NCBI GenBank assembly: GCA_020027475.1
Contig: JAHRAZ010000044.1
Coordinates: 1-44,295, forward strand
Length of the DNA stretch: 44,295 bases
Direction of reading: 5' to 3'
Origin: Microthrixaceae bacterium
Lineage (GTDB): Bacteria; Actinomycetota; Acidimicrobiia; Acidimicrobiales; Microtrichaceae
Each line of letters opens with the position of its first letter. Positions within the stretch are counted from its first letter, which is position 1. Shown here piece after piece: positions 1-7,862 of the stretch. The position numbers were made by a program, and so were the translations under genes. The notes under the pieces were generated by a model, which was given only the letters and a program-made list of their open reading frames with translations, did not search any database and had not been told where the DNA came from.

Positions 1-22
1 ATCAAGCCCTCGTCACGATCCG

Positions 23-28
23 TAGGAT
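23..28 (+). promoter_or_regulatory. -10 element of arfB, probably leaderless
   Basis: TAGGAT lies 7 nt before the ATG at 36. With this spacing transcription would begin at or next to the start codon. The same layout (TAnnnT plus 6-8 nt plus start codon) recurs in this window at gtrA, dtxR, lhr and the ABC ATPase gene. An upstream -35 cannot be judged because the window starts here. Inference from spacing only. Confidence 0.4.
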
Positions 29-35
29 TTGACCG

Positions 36-446
36 ATGGGTGACGATCTCTTTGTGGGCGACGGACTGACCATCGCCGGATCGGAGCTGTCCGAGCGGTT
101 CAGCTCCTCGGGTGGCCCGGGAGGCCAGCACGCGAACCGTTCCAGCACCAGGGTGGAACTGACCTTCGATGTGGTTGGGGCCAAGTCGCTGTCGGATCAT
201 CAACGTCGGCGGATCATCGACACCTTCGGCGCTGAGGTGAGGGTGGTGGCCGACGCCCACAGGTCACAGACGAGGAACCGCGCCGCGGCTCGCCAACGTC
301 TGGTGGAGAAGTTGTCGTCGTCGTTGGTCACGCAGAAGAAGCGACGTGGTACGAAACCATCACGGGGTGCAAAGAAACGGCGCCTCGACCAGAAGCGGCA
401 GCGGTCCGAGCTGAAACAGCAACGTCGGCGACCGATCGCCGACTGA
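36..446 (+). CDS. arfB: ArfB/YaeJ-type peptidyl-tRNA hydrolase (ribosome rescue)
   Basis: 136-aa protein of the ArfB (YaeJ) family, which enters stalled, non-stop ribosomes and hydrolyses the peptidyl-tRNA ester. The release-factor catalytic signature is intact: SGGPGGQHANRSSTRVEL at residues 25-42, with GGQ at 29-31. The C-terminal third (about residues 100-134) is packed with Lys and Arg, matching the basic tail with which ArfB occupies the empty mRNA entry channel. The length matches the family (about 140 aa) and is far too short for a canonical release factor. The ATG at 36 is preceded by a TAGGAT hexamer rather than a clear Shine-Dalgarno. chdC follows 24 bp after the stop on the same strand, but no functional link is evident. 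Confidence 0.9.
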   Translation: MGDDLFVGDGLTIAGSELSERFSSSGGPGGQHANRSSTRVELTFDVVGAKSLSDHQRRRIIDTFGAEVRVVADAHRSQTRNRAAARQRLVEKLSSSLVTQKKRRGTKPSRGAKKRRLDQKRQRSELKQQRRRPIAD

Positions 447-470
447 GGCGATCCTGAGAGAAACCAGAAA

Positions 471-1196
471 GTGATTCCAGACATGTCAGAAGAAACACTC
501 CTCGAGCCATCGTCACCGTCGACCGGTTTGGCCGTGATGCACCTGTTCTTCAAGGTGGACACCCCGACCCGGGGATCGAAGGTCCACACCGGGGCAGTCG
601 GTCATGCGATTGCGGAGGCCCGCTCCAGAGGTGACCAGGTGGTGGTGGCGGTGATTCTCGGCCACAAGGCGGACCTTGGCGTGATGGCCCTGTCGCAAGA
701 TCAGTGGTCTCTTCGCAGGCTGCAATCCGGACTCACCGGTTCAGGTCTGGAACTCGTCGATTCGTATGTCTCGCTGACCGAGCTGTCGGAGTACGCGGCC
801 GGAGTGCCCGAAGAACTGAAGCAGGCGCGCCTGCATCCCCAGCTTCCGCCTGAGGGCAAACCGGCATTCTGTTTCTATCCGATGTCCAAACGACGACACG
901 TGGGAGCCAACTGGTACAGCGAGGAATACGATCGGCGCAAGGAGCTGATGCTCGAACACGGTTCTTCGGGCAGGAAATTCGCCGGTCGGGTTCTTCAGGT
1001 GGTCACTGGTTCCACAGGTCTGGACTCACACGAATGGGGTGTCACACTTTTTGGGGTGAATCCCGATGACATCAAGGACGTCGTCTACACAATGAGATTT
1101 GACGAGGCTTCGGCGGTATACGGTGAATTCGGTCAGTTCTATGTAGGTATGGTTTGTGAGCCCGAAGTAGCTCTCATGGAGCTGGTTGGGGCGTAA
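471..1196 (+). CDS. hemQ: Coproheme decarboxylase (HemQ/ChdC, chlorite-dismutase family)
   Basis: Last enzyme of the coproporphyrin-dependent haem route: it oxidatively decarboxylates coproheme III to haem b with peroxide. Family blocks are clear: FYPMSKRR (135-142), HGSSGRKFAGRVLQ (163-176), EWGVTLF, YTMRFDEASA and FGQFYVGM. By spacing to the Geobacillus/Listeria enzymes, Tyr136 is the catalytic tyrosine, His163 the proximal haem ligand (27 residues on) and Gln176 the distal Gln (13 further). The distal Gln is typical of Firmicutes; actinobacterial enzymes usually have Ala there. Start given as GTG at 471; ATG at 483 (residue 5) is equally plausible because neither has a strong ribosome site. 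hemE and hemH lie about 14 kb to the right. No protoporphyrinogen/coproporphyrinogen oxidase gene is in the window. Confidence 0.9.
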   Translation: MIPDMSEETLLEPSSPSTGLAVMHLFFKVDTPTRGSKVHTGAVGHAIAEARSRGDQVVVAVILGHKADLGVMALSQDQWSLRRLQSGLTGSGLELVDSYVSLTELSEYAAGVPEELKQARLHPQLPPEGKPAFCFYPMSKRRHVGANWYSEEYDRRKELMLEHGSSGRKFAGRVLQVVTGSTGLDSHEWGVTLFGVNPDDIKDVVYTMRFDEASAVYGEFGQFYVGMVCEPEVALMELVGA

Positions 1197-1214
1197 CCGA
1201 ACGGCATGCCACCG

Positions 1215-1240
1215 GAAACACTCTGGAAACACGTGGTTTC
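1215..1240 (+). promoter_or_regulatory. Possible GlnR-like site upstream of PII gene
   Basis: Two GAAAC pentamers (1215-1219 and 1226-1230) are separated by exactly 6 nt, giving an 11-bp period, and an inverted copy GTTTC follows at 1236-1240. Actinobacterial GlnR boxes are built from GTnAC/GAAAC half-sites with 6-nt spacing, so this arrangement just before a PII gene is suggestive. The expected GTnAC partner half-sites are not seen. Inference. Confidence 0.35.
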
Positions 1241-1246
1241 TAGCCT
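1241..1246 (+). promoter_or_regulatory. Candidate -10 element of glnB/glnD
   Basis: TAGCCT fits TAnnnT and directly follows the GAAAC repeats. It lies 27 nt before the PII start codon, leaving a short leader that contains the AGGGAG ribosome site at 1261-1266. No good -35 hexamer is visible, which would be consistent with an activator-dependent promoter. Confidence 0.35.
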
Positions 1247-1252
1247 CACTGA

Positions 1253-1612
<360 letters not shown>

Positions 1613-1684
1613 GGTCAGATCAAGTCAGCGCCGTCCGCACCGGGATCGTACCCGGATGGGCGGCGGTGCCATGATCGGATTCCT

Positions 1685-4009
1685 TTGGTTCCCTCAGCAC
1701 TCCGGCGCAACTCGTTGTTCGAGGACAGGTCGCTTCAGGGCCTGCCCTACTGTCATGCCCACACCGACCTGATCGAGTCATGGCTTGCAGAGCTGTGGTC
1801 TTATGCAACCGAGGTCGCTGATTCCCAAGGCCTGGCACTTGTCGCGATAGGTGGCCAGGGACGTCGCGAAGTTGCGCCCTTCTCCGACCTCGACCTTCTG
1901 CTCCTGACGGCGAAGGATGTCGCTGCCGAGGTGGTGGCGGAAAAGCTCTGGTACCCGATCTGGGATTCCGGCCTGAAGCTCGGTCACTCCGTGCGGACGG
2001 TTCGCGACACTCTCGCCCTCGCCGGTGAGGATCTGGAAACGGCGACCGCGCTGCTCACAGCGCGCCACCTGAACGGCAATCCTGAACTCACCGCCGAGCT
2101 GGTCGAGAAGGCAGCCGGAAATTGGCGGAAGAAGGGTCGCAAGTGGTTGGCGGAGTTGTCCGAGTCCGTGAAGATTCGACATGCCTCGAGTTCCGAGGTT
2201 GCCTTCGCTCTCGAACCGGATCTGAAGTCCGGCCGGGGTGGTTTGCGCGATGTCCATGCCCTTACCTGGGCGCAGGCGGCTGGTGCCGAACTGGCTCCCG
2301 AGGTGCATGAATCCCTGCTCGATCCGTATGCAGAATTGACCAGGTTTCGCGTTGAGCTGCATCGAGCTCAGGCCAGGCCAGGGGACCGGCTTCTTCTCCA
2401 GGAGCAGGACAACGTGGCTTCGCGCCTTGGTTTCGACGATGCCGACGCCTTGATGCGTGACGTCGCTGCTGCCGGCCGATCCGTGGCCTTCGCCAGTGAC
2501 GAAGCCTGGTTTGACATCAACGCCGCCCTCAGCGGTTCCTTCTTCGGCCGGTTTCGACAAGTCCGGGTGACCGAGGCGGGGATGGCGGTTGATGGCGGCA
2601 GAGTCGGAATGTCACCCGAGTCCATGGCGGAAGATCCTTTCGCATCCCTGAGATTGGCGCATGCTGCGATTGCCGAGGGTGGTCGGATCTCCACTGATTC
2701 CCTGGAAGACCTCAGCGGTGCCCCGGACCCTGCGGATCCGTGGCCGTCGGCGGCAAGGGATCTCTTCACCGACCTGCTCCTCACCGGCCCCGCGGCCATC
2801 GATGTGATCGAAACGCTCGACCAGGCCGGGCAATGGGAGCGGCTGATTCCGGAGTGGACCCCGACCAAGAGCCGTCCCCAACGCAACGCATATCACCGTT
2901 TCACCGTTGATCGGCATCTTCTGGAAACTGTGGCGGGTGCAGCTGGACTTGCTCACCGGGTTCACCGGCCGGATTTGCTGGTGATGGGAGCGCTGCTCCA
3001 TGACATCGCCAAGGCCTACCCGGAGCTGGGGGACCATTCCCAGGTAGGCGCCGACATGGCTGAGGTGATCGCCAGGCGAATGGGCTTCGGTCCCGAAGAC
3101 GTGTCGACGATCTCCGAGATGGTGCGGCTGCATCTCCTGTTCCCCGACGTTGCCACCCGACGGGATCTGTCGGATCCAGCCACGATCGAGATGGTTGCCT
3201 CGAAGATGTCTAGCCCCCAAATGGTGGCTTTGCTTGCTGCGCTCACAGAGGCCGACAGCCTCGCCACAGGTCCATCATTGTGGTCGCCATGGAAGGCAGA
3301 CCTGGTGGAGTTGTTGGCACACCGCACGGGTGACGTCATGGGCGGCGTGGGGGAGCTGACTCCGGCTGCTGTCGGCCCGTTCCCGCGGCCTGCCCAACGA
3401 GCGTTGCTGGACAGCGACGGAGTGGAGATGATCACCGAGGGTGACCGGGTCACCATCTGCTGCAAGGACCGGGCCGGGGTCTTCTACCGTGCCGCCGGGG
3501 CGTTGGTGCTTCACGGCCTGGACGTGGTGGAAGCCAATATCTATTCCGAGCGCGGACGGGCTCTGGACGAGTTCAAGGTCCGCGCGGGAACGTCGGGAGC
3601 AGTCCCCTGGGATCGTGTCTCCGCCGACATGGAAAAGGCATTGAATGGGCTATTGGCCCTTCATTCGAGAGTTGACGAGCGGGTTCGCAGTCATATGCAG
3701 CGAAAGGGCGCCACGGTCCACCAATTGCCGCCCGCCGTACGCTTCGACAACGAATCGAGTTCCACTTCCACGGTGATCGAGCTGGTCGGTCCGGACAGCC
3801 CCGGTCTGCTCTACCGGGTGGCCCGCTCACTGGCTGAGTTCCATCTGAGTGTTACCGGAGCGCGGATCCAGACGTTGGGTGACGACGTGATCGATGCCAT
3901 GTACGTCAGCGCCGAGGGCGGCGGCAAGGTGGATGATCCGGACCTGCAGTCCGAGATCGAGCGGGCACTCCTGCACGCCCTTGAGGTTCCCGTCCAACCG
4001 CTAGGTTGA
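1685..4009 (+). CDS. glnD: [Protein-PII] nucleotidyltransferase GlnD, bifunctional with removing activity
   Basis: 774-aa sensor enzyme that modifies and de-modifies PII in response to glutamine. Domains in order: nucleotidyltransferase with GGQGRRE (56-62) and the metal-binding pair Asp68/Asp70 in SDLDLLLL; a central region with SGRGGLRDVHAL; an HD hydrolase domain with LLHDIAK (His439-Asp440), which carries the removing activity; and two C-terminal ACT domains (about 589-660 and 693-765) that bind glutamine. Length is normal for the family. The only start available in frame near the N-terminus is TTG at 1685, because upstream codons in frame contain no ATG, GTG or TTG back to glnB. Its ribosome site is weak, so the exact start is uncertain. 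Confidence 0.93.
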   Translation: MVPSALRRNSLFEDRSLQGLPYCHAHTDLIESWLAELWSYATEVADSQGLALVAIGGQGRREVAPFSDLDLLLLTAKDVAAEVVAEKLWYPIWDSGLKLGHSVRTVRDTLALAGEDLETATALLTARHLNGNPELTAELVEKAAGNWRKKGRKWLAELSESVKIRHASSSEVAFALEPDLKSGRGGLRDVHALTWAQAAGAELAPEVHESLLDPYAELTRFRVELHRAQARPGDRLLLQEQDNVASRLGFDDADALMRDVAAAGRSVAFASDEAWFDINAALSGSFFGRFRQVRVTEAGMAVDGGRVGMSPESMAEDPFASLRLAHAAIAEGGRISTDSLEDLSGAPDPADPWPSAARDLFTDLLLTGPAAIDVIETLDQAGQWERLIPEWTPTKSRPQRNAYHRFTVDRHLLETVAGAAGLAHRVHRPDLLVMGALLHDIAKAYPELGDHSQVGADMAEVIARRMGFGPEDVSTISEMVRLHLLFPDVATRRDLSDPATIEMVASKMSSPQMVALLAALTEADSLATGPSLWSPWKADLVELLAHRTGDVMGGVGELTPAAVGPFPRPAQRALLDSDGVEMITEGDRVTICCKDRAGVFYRAAGALVLHGLDVVEANIYSERGRALDEFKVRAGTSGAVPWDRVSADMEKALNGLLALHSRVDERVRSHMQRKGATVHQLPPAVRFDNESSSTSTVIELVGPDSPGLLYRVARSLAEFHLSVTGARIQTLGDDVIDAMYVSAEGGGKVDDPDLQSEIERALLHALEVPVQPLG

Positions 4010-4040
4010 GCGGCGATGAGATGTGAGCGGCGATGAACGT
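4007..4040 (+). repeat. 17-bp tandem duplication covering the glnD stop / GNAT start
   Basis: Two copies of a 17-bp unit (4007-4023 and 4024-4040) share the first 13 bases, TGAGCGGCGATGA. The first copy contains the glnD stop codon and an ATG at 4016. The second contains the real GNAT start at 4033. The first ATG opens a six-codon reading frame whose TGA (4034-4036) overlaps the GNAT ATG as ATGA. Confidence 0.7.
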
Positions 4041-4458
4041 AGAGGTGTGTACCGAGGTAAGTGACGACTTGGTGGAGGCGATGGCGCGCCTGGTACCACA
4101 ACTCTCGTCCTCATCGCCGCCTCCGACAGCCGCACAACTTCAGGAAATCGTGGACCATGATGCCTGCTTCCTGCTGGTGGCAACCGAGGACAACACGTTT
4201 CTGGGGTCGATGACACTTGTGGTGTTCCCCATCCCGACCGGAGTTCGGGCGTGGATCGAAGACGTGGTGGTCGACGAGTCAGCGCGCGGCAAGGGTGTTG
4301 GAGCCGCTCTCAACACGGAGGCCATTTCGTTGGCGGAGAGACTTGGGGCCAAATCCATAGACCTGACGTCGCGCCCGAGCCGTGAAGCGGCCAACAGGCT
4401 CTATCAGCGGCTGGGATTCGAGAAGCGGGAATCCAGCGTTTACCGCTTCATGGGTTGA
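4033..4458 (+). CDS. GNAT-family N-acetyltransferase
   Basis: 141-aa single-domain GNAT protein. The acetyl-CoA pyrophosphate-binding motif A is RGKGVGAAL, after the strand AWIEDVVVDESA; the C-terminal motif B region is NRLYQRLGFEKRESSVYRF. The acceptor substrate cannot be predicted: small free GNATs of this kind acetylate amino acids, amines or antibiotics. The gene follows glnD by 23 bp within a tandem duplication and is probably co-transcribed. Its last 11 bp overlap the end of the convergent lipoprotein gene. Confidence 0.8.
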   Translation: MNVEVCTEVSDDLVEAMARLVPQLSSSSPPPTAAQLQEIVDHDACFLLVATEDNTFLGSMTLVVFPIPTGVRAWIEDVVVDESARGKGVGAALNTEAISLAERLGAKSIDLTSRPSREAANRLYQRLGFEKRESSVYRFMG

Positions 4459-5692
4459 TTCGCAAGAGCCCTGTAGGAGTCAGTACCAGCGGGTTTCCCT
4501 GCTCGTCGGCGTTGATCGATATCACCTCGTCGACCTGTTGTCCGGTGTCTGCCGCCGCTCCGTCAGGGCCGAGAACCCGGATGCGGCCGTCACAGTAGTC
4601 CGAATAGACATAAAGCCCGTTCAGTGGATTCTCCTCGGCTCTGACCACGTAGCCCCCGGAGATGGAGCAACGCCCGTCGTCGTGTGAGTAGACGTGCACC
4701 GGGTCGATCCTGCGGGCATTGTCATCCGGCCAGTCGGCGGTGGGGCCGGCGCCATCAAAGTCTTCCAGACCCTCCAGACGGTCCCATCCCAAGTCACTTC
4801 CGCTTCCCGATCCGGCGGGAATCACGTTGATCTCTTCCCATCGGCCCTGTCCGACATCAGCGACCCAGAGGTCACCGGAGAGTTCATCGAAACTGATCCG
4901 CCACGGGTTCCGGGCTCCCCTCATCCACACGTGTGAGCCGTTCGGGTTGTCGGCTGGTATGGCGTCGTCGGAGTCAGGGTCGAGCCGGAGGATCTTGCCC
5001 AGGTTCGAGTCGAGGTTCTGTGCTCGACCATCGGGATCCCCGGCCCCGCCACCGTCTCCGGTTCCCACGTACAACATCGCGTCGGGGCCCATGACCAGGT
5101 CGCCGCCATTGTGGTTTCCAAATGGTTGTTCGATCACCAGGAGATCCCGGATGTGCGAACCAGCATGACCTGAATCGGGGCCATCTGGATCGAGGGAGTA
5201 CTCGGCCACAACCGTTGCCCCATCTTGGGCGCGGGTGTAGTTCACGAAGAAGCGCTCGCCGTCGGGATGCGCCGCAACTCCGAGCAGGCCGCGTTCGGAC
5301 TCGGTGGAGCCCACCTCGGCGGTGATGTCCAGGACCTCGTTGGCTTCGTATCCGCCCGTCGGGCCGCTGGGAGTGAGCATTGATACCCGGCCCGATCGTT
5401 CGGTCACCAGAAGCGACGCACCTGAGGGTGACACGTCGGTGGGATAGTCGAGGTCAACATCGATTTCGGTCAGCGACAGTTGATCGAAATCCACTGCAAC
5501 CTGGGTGGTTTCCGTGCCGCTGAAACTGTCGGGTAACTCGGCAACGGATCCGGAAGTACCGGTCTGGCCGGGACCATCCGTGTTCGAGCAGGCCGACGCG
5601 ATCAGCAGGATCGCGGCCACGACCAGCAAGAATTGTCGGAGTCGTGTCACTGGGTGGAACTCACTTGTGCGGTCCCCTTGCGCGCTCATCAT
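4448..5692 (-). CDS. PQQ-dependent sugar (glucose/sorbosone) dehydrogenase-like lipoprotein
   Basis: About 414-aa secreted lipoprotein of the GSDH family (PF07995, YliI/soluble glucose dehydrogenase type), a six-bladed propeller that uses PQQ to oxidise sugars outside the membrane. The N-terminus has a basic stretch, a hydrophobic core and the lipobox LIASAC (lipidated Cys34 counting from the second Met), so it should be anchored outside the membrane. Family motifs: RGLLGVAAHPDG, NHNGGDLVMGPDAMLYVGTG and GKILRLDP. Two adjacent ATGs (5692 and 5689) can start it; the upstream tesB stop overlaps them, so the genes are translationally coupled. A much longer in-frame extension exists but lies inside tesB and is rejected. 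No PQQ biosynthesis gene is in the window, so the cofactor and substrate are inferred. Confidence 0.85.
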   Translation of the reverse strand: MMSAQGDRTSEFHPVTRLRQFLLVVAAILLIASACSNTDGPGQTGTSGSVAELPDSFSGTETTQVAVDFDQLSLTEIDVDLDYPTDVSPSGASLLVTERSGRVSMLTPSGPTGGYEANEVLDITAEVGSTESERGLLGVAAHPDGERFFVNYTRAQDGATVVAEYSLDPDGPDSGHAGSHIRDLLVIEQPFGNHNGGDLVMGPDAMLYVGTGDGGGAGDPDGRAQNLDSNLGKILRLDPDSDDAIPADNPNGSHVWMRGARNPWRISFDELSGDLWVADVGQGRWEEINVIPAGSGSGSDLGWDRLEGLEDFDGAGPTADWPDDNARRIDPVHVYSHDDGRCSISGGYVVRAEENPLNGLYVYSDYCDGRIRVLGPDGAAADTGQQVDEVISINADEQGNPLVLTPTGLLRINP

Positions 5693-6558
5693 GATTGCCG
5701 GAGCTTTCGGATCACGCCTTCTTGCATGACAGAGGCAACCAGATCTCCGCCTTCGGTGAACACCAGTCCCCGCCCGAGCCCCCTTCCGTTGGTTGCAGAT
5801 GGCGTGTCCTGGGCGTAGAGCAACCATGAGTCGCTGCGAAATGGCCGATGGAACCACATCGCATGATCGAGGGAAGCCATGAACACCTCACCTGCAGCAA
5901 AGGACTCACCGTGGGGCAAGAGGGTGGTGTCGAGCAGGCTGATGTCCGACGCATAGGTCAACACGCAGATGTGCAGCACCGGATCGTCGGGAAGTTCGCC
6001 GTTGGCCTTGAGCCATACGTTCTGGAAGGGCGGAAGAGTCTCGTTTCGTTCCCATGGGCTTGCCTCGCAGTATCGGTTGTCGATTGGGCGAGGACTGTCG
6101 TACCAGTCGCCGATCGTGTCCTTGAACGGCGCCATTCTCTCTTTGAAGTCCGGCAGGGATTCTGGAGCCGGCAATCCCTGTGGCATGTCGAATTGATGAT
6201 CGTATCCGCCCTCTGCGAGACCGAAGCCGGCGGACAGATGGAAGATCGGTCGGCCATTCTGAATCGCTTGGACGCGTCGGGTCAGATACGAGCGGCCATC
6301 GCGGATCCGGTCGACCTCGTAGATGATCGGAGTTCCGGGCAGACCACCGCTGAGGAAGTAGGCGTGAAGTGAGTGGACCATGAACCCGTCTTCTGCGGTT
6401 CTGGCCGCCGCGACCAGTGCCTGGCCGGCAACTTGGCCTCCGAACACGCGTTGGCGGTCCTCGTCAGGACTATTGCCCCTGAAAATGTTCACTTCGATTC
6501 TTTCGAGATCGAGCAGTTCGATCAGGTTGTCAACAGCCATTTGGTCCACATTGGGCAT
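5689..6558 (-). CDS. tesB: Acyl-CoA thioesterase II (TesB)
   Basis: 289-aa double-hotdog thioesterase that hydrolyses acyl-CoA to free acid and CoA. The start typical of the family follows the chosen ATG at 6558: NLIELLDLERIEVNIFRG, then RVFGGQVAGQAL. The C-terminal hotdog has SLDHAMWFHRPF, QDTPSATNGRG and VMQEGVIR, which carry the equivalents of E. coli Asp204, Thr228 and Gln278. With this start the length matches E. coli TesB (286 aa). Longer in-frame starts run up to 6795 inside the divergent gtrA gene and add unrelated sequence. No clear Shine-Dalgarno is seen, so ATG 6540 or 6588 remain possible. The stop overlaps the start of the downstream PQQ-dehydrogenase-like gene. Confidence 0.88.
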   Translation of the reverse strand: MPNVDQMAVDNLIELLDLERIEVNIFRGNSPDEDRQRVFGGQVAGQALVAAARTAEDGFMVHSLHAYFLSGGLPGTPIIYEVDRIRDGRSYLTRRVQAIQNGRPIFHLSAGFGLAEGGYDHQFDMPQGLPAPESLPDFKERMAPFKDTIGDWYDSPRPIDNRYCEASPWERNETLPPFQNVWLKANGELPDDPVLHICVLTYASDISLLDTTLLPHGESFAAGEVFMASLDHAMWFHRPFRSDSWLLYAQDTPSATNGRGLGRGLVFTEGGDLVASVMQEGVIRKLRQS

Positions 6559-6669
6559 TCTGGCCGCTCGAAGTATCCCAAGCGCCATCGCGGCGGCCTG
6601 ACCGGTCGGATTCCGGAACAAGGTGATTTCACTCCCTCGGAGGATCTGCGAGTGCGGCAGCATCTCCGG

Positions 6670-6675
6670 TACTCT
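6670..6675 (+). promoter_or_regulatory. -10 element of gtrA-like gene, probably leaderless
   Basis: TACTCT fits TAnnnT and lies 7 nt before the ATG at 6683. There is no ribosome site between it and the start codon. The tesB/gtrA divergent gap (6559-6682) is otherwise without a recognised signal. Confidence 0.45.
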
Positions 6676-6682
6676 CGCCCCG

Positions 6683-7228
6683 ATGAAGGTTTCCGCTTCG
6701 GCCCTTGCCGAACACGCCCGCACAAATGAAGGGCGCAAGCAGCTCCGATACGCCGGGGTCTCCTTGGTGTTCGTTCCGCTGGGCCAGATACTCATTCAGG
6801 TTCTCGGGGCGTTCTTCTTCTTCGAGTGGGTAACGGTTGATGGAACCATGTTCAAGGAGATCAACTGGACGGCGGCTTCGGTTGCCTCCGCAGCGATACT
6901 CACGTTGCCCAACTTCTTCGCCAACAAGTACTTGGTCTGGAAGAACACCTCAAGTGGCAACCTGCACACGCAAGTAGTTGTTTTCTGGGTCGCAGCCATG
7001 CTCGGCGTGACCTTTGCCACGGGTCTGACCTTCCTGGTGGACTCGCTGATCGATGATGGCGGTTGGTACGAAAAGTTGGCGGTGTTTTTTGCTCAGCTTC
7101 TGGGCTTCGGAATCGTCTGGTTGGGTCGATACATCATTCTCGACCGCTGGATTTTCAAGATGACCCATCATGGCGCCGACCCCGACCCGGATGAGCTCGA
7201 CATGGCTCACGGCGATCTGCCCATCTGA
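6683..7228 (+). CDS. GtrA-like membrane protein
   Basis: 181-aa integral membrane protein of the GtrA family (PF04138), four-helix proteins thought to flip or channel polyprenyl-linked sugars for cell-surface glycosylation. Four hydrophobic segments fall at about residues 25-47, 64-82, 98-118 and 133-155. The family hallmark in helix 2 and the following loop is NFFANKYLVWK, and the last helix ends WLGRYIILDRWIF. The tail is acidic and soluble. The ATG at 6683 was chosen because it sits just downstream of a -10-like hexamer and gives the usual GtrA N-terminus. A methyltransferase gene begins 4 bp after its stop. The substrate is unknown. Confidence 0.85.
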   Translation: MKVSASALAEHARTNEGRKQLRYAGVSLVFVPLGQILIQVLGAFFFFEWVTVDGTMFKEINWTAASVASAAILTLPNFFANKYLVWKNTSSGNLHTQVVVFWVAAMLGVTFATGLTFLVDSLIDDGGWYEKLAVFFAQLLGFGIVWLGRYIILDRWIFKMTHHGADPDPDELDMAHGDLPI

Positions 7229-7232
7229 GAGC

Positions 7233-7862
7233 ATGGATCCGGATCTATTGAGGTTTGCCGAGGCGGCCCGCGGTTTCATGCCCTCCGATGAGGGCGAAGC
7301 TCTCCATGACGCGGCGGTGGCCGCCGCTGGGAATGTCGCCTCCGGGCCGTTCGTGGAGATCGGAACCTACTGCGGAAAATCTTCCGTGTATCTGGGCGCG
7401 GCGGCACGCGAATCCGGCCGAGTCCTGATCACTGTGGATCATCACCGGGGCTCCGAGGAGAACCAGCCCGGATGGGAATGGCATGAGCCTGACCTTGTGG
7501 ATCCGGAAATCGGTGCGATGGACACCCTCGGGGAGTTCCGTCGCACGATGTACCGCGCAGGCCTCGAGGACGTGGTCGTCGCAGTTGTCGGCGACTCCCC
7601 GACAGTTGCCGAGTGGTGGAGTACCCCGGTGGCCTTCCTCTTCATCGACGGTGGCCACGGTGAAGACCCGGCCGACACGGACTTCCGCTGCTGGACTCCC
7701 CATGTGGCTTCCGGAGGGACCCTTGCGATTCACGATGTGTTCGCGGATCCTGCTGATGGCGGCCGACCTCCGTACGAACGTATCTACTTGCCGGCGATCG
7801 AATCCGGCCTGTTCGAGGATGTCTCGGCCACCGGGTCGTTAAGGGTTCTGAGACGTCTCTGA
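7233..7862 (+). CDS. Class I SAM-dependent methyltransferase (Methyltransf_24-like)
   Basis: 209-aa protein with the Rossmann methyltransferase pattern. Motif I is FVEIGTYCGKSSVYLG, a second acidic strand is VLITVDHH, and LFIDGGH (with a D-G-G-H typical of Methyltransf_24 and cephalosporin-hydroxylase-like methyltransferases) precedes GGTLAIHDVF. The acceptor cannot be predicted. The ATG at 7233 begins 4 bp after the gtrA-like stop, so the two are almost certainly one transcript; together they suggest modification of a surface or lipid-linked glycan, but that is inference. The last 24 bp overlap the end of the convergent small membrane protein gene. Confidence 0.8.
   Translation: MDPDLLRFAEAARGFMPSDEGEALHDAAVAAAGNVASGPFVEIGTYCGKSSVYLGAAARESGRVLITVDHHRGSEENQPGWEWHEPDLVDPEIGAMDTLGEFRRTMYRAGLEDVVVAVVGDSPTVAEWWSTPVAFLFIDGGHGEDPADTDFRCWTPHVASGGTLAIHDVFADPADGGRPPYERIYLPAIESGLFEDVSATGSLRVLRRL

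Noticed and set aside
5693-5857. N-terminal extension of the PQQ-dehydrogenase-like lipoprotein
   Set aside because: It runs inside tesB and would place 55 residues before the signal peptide.
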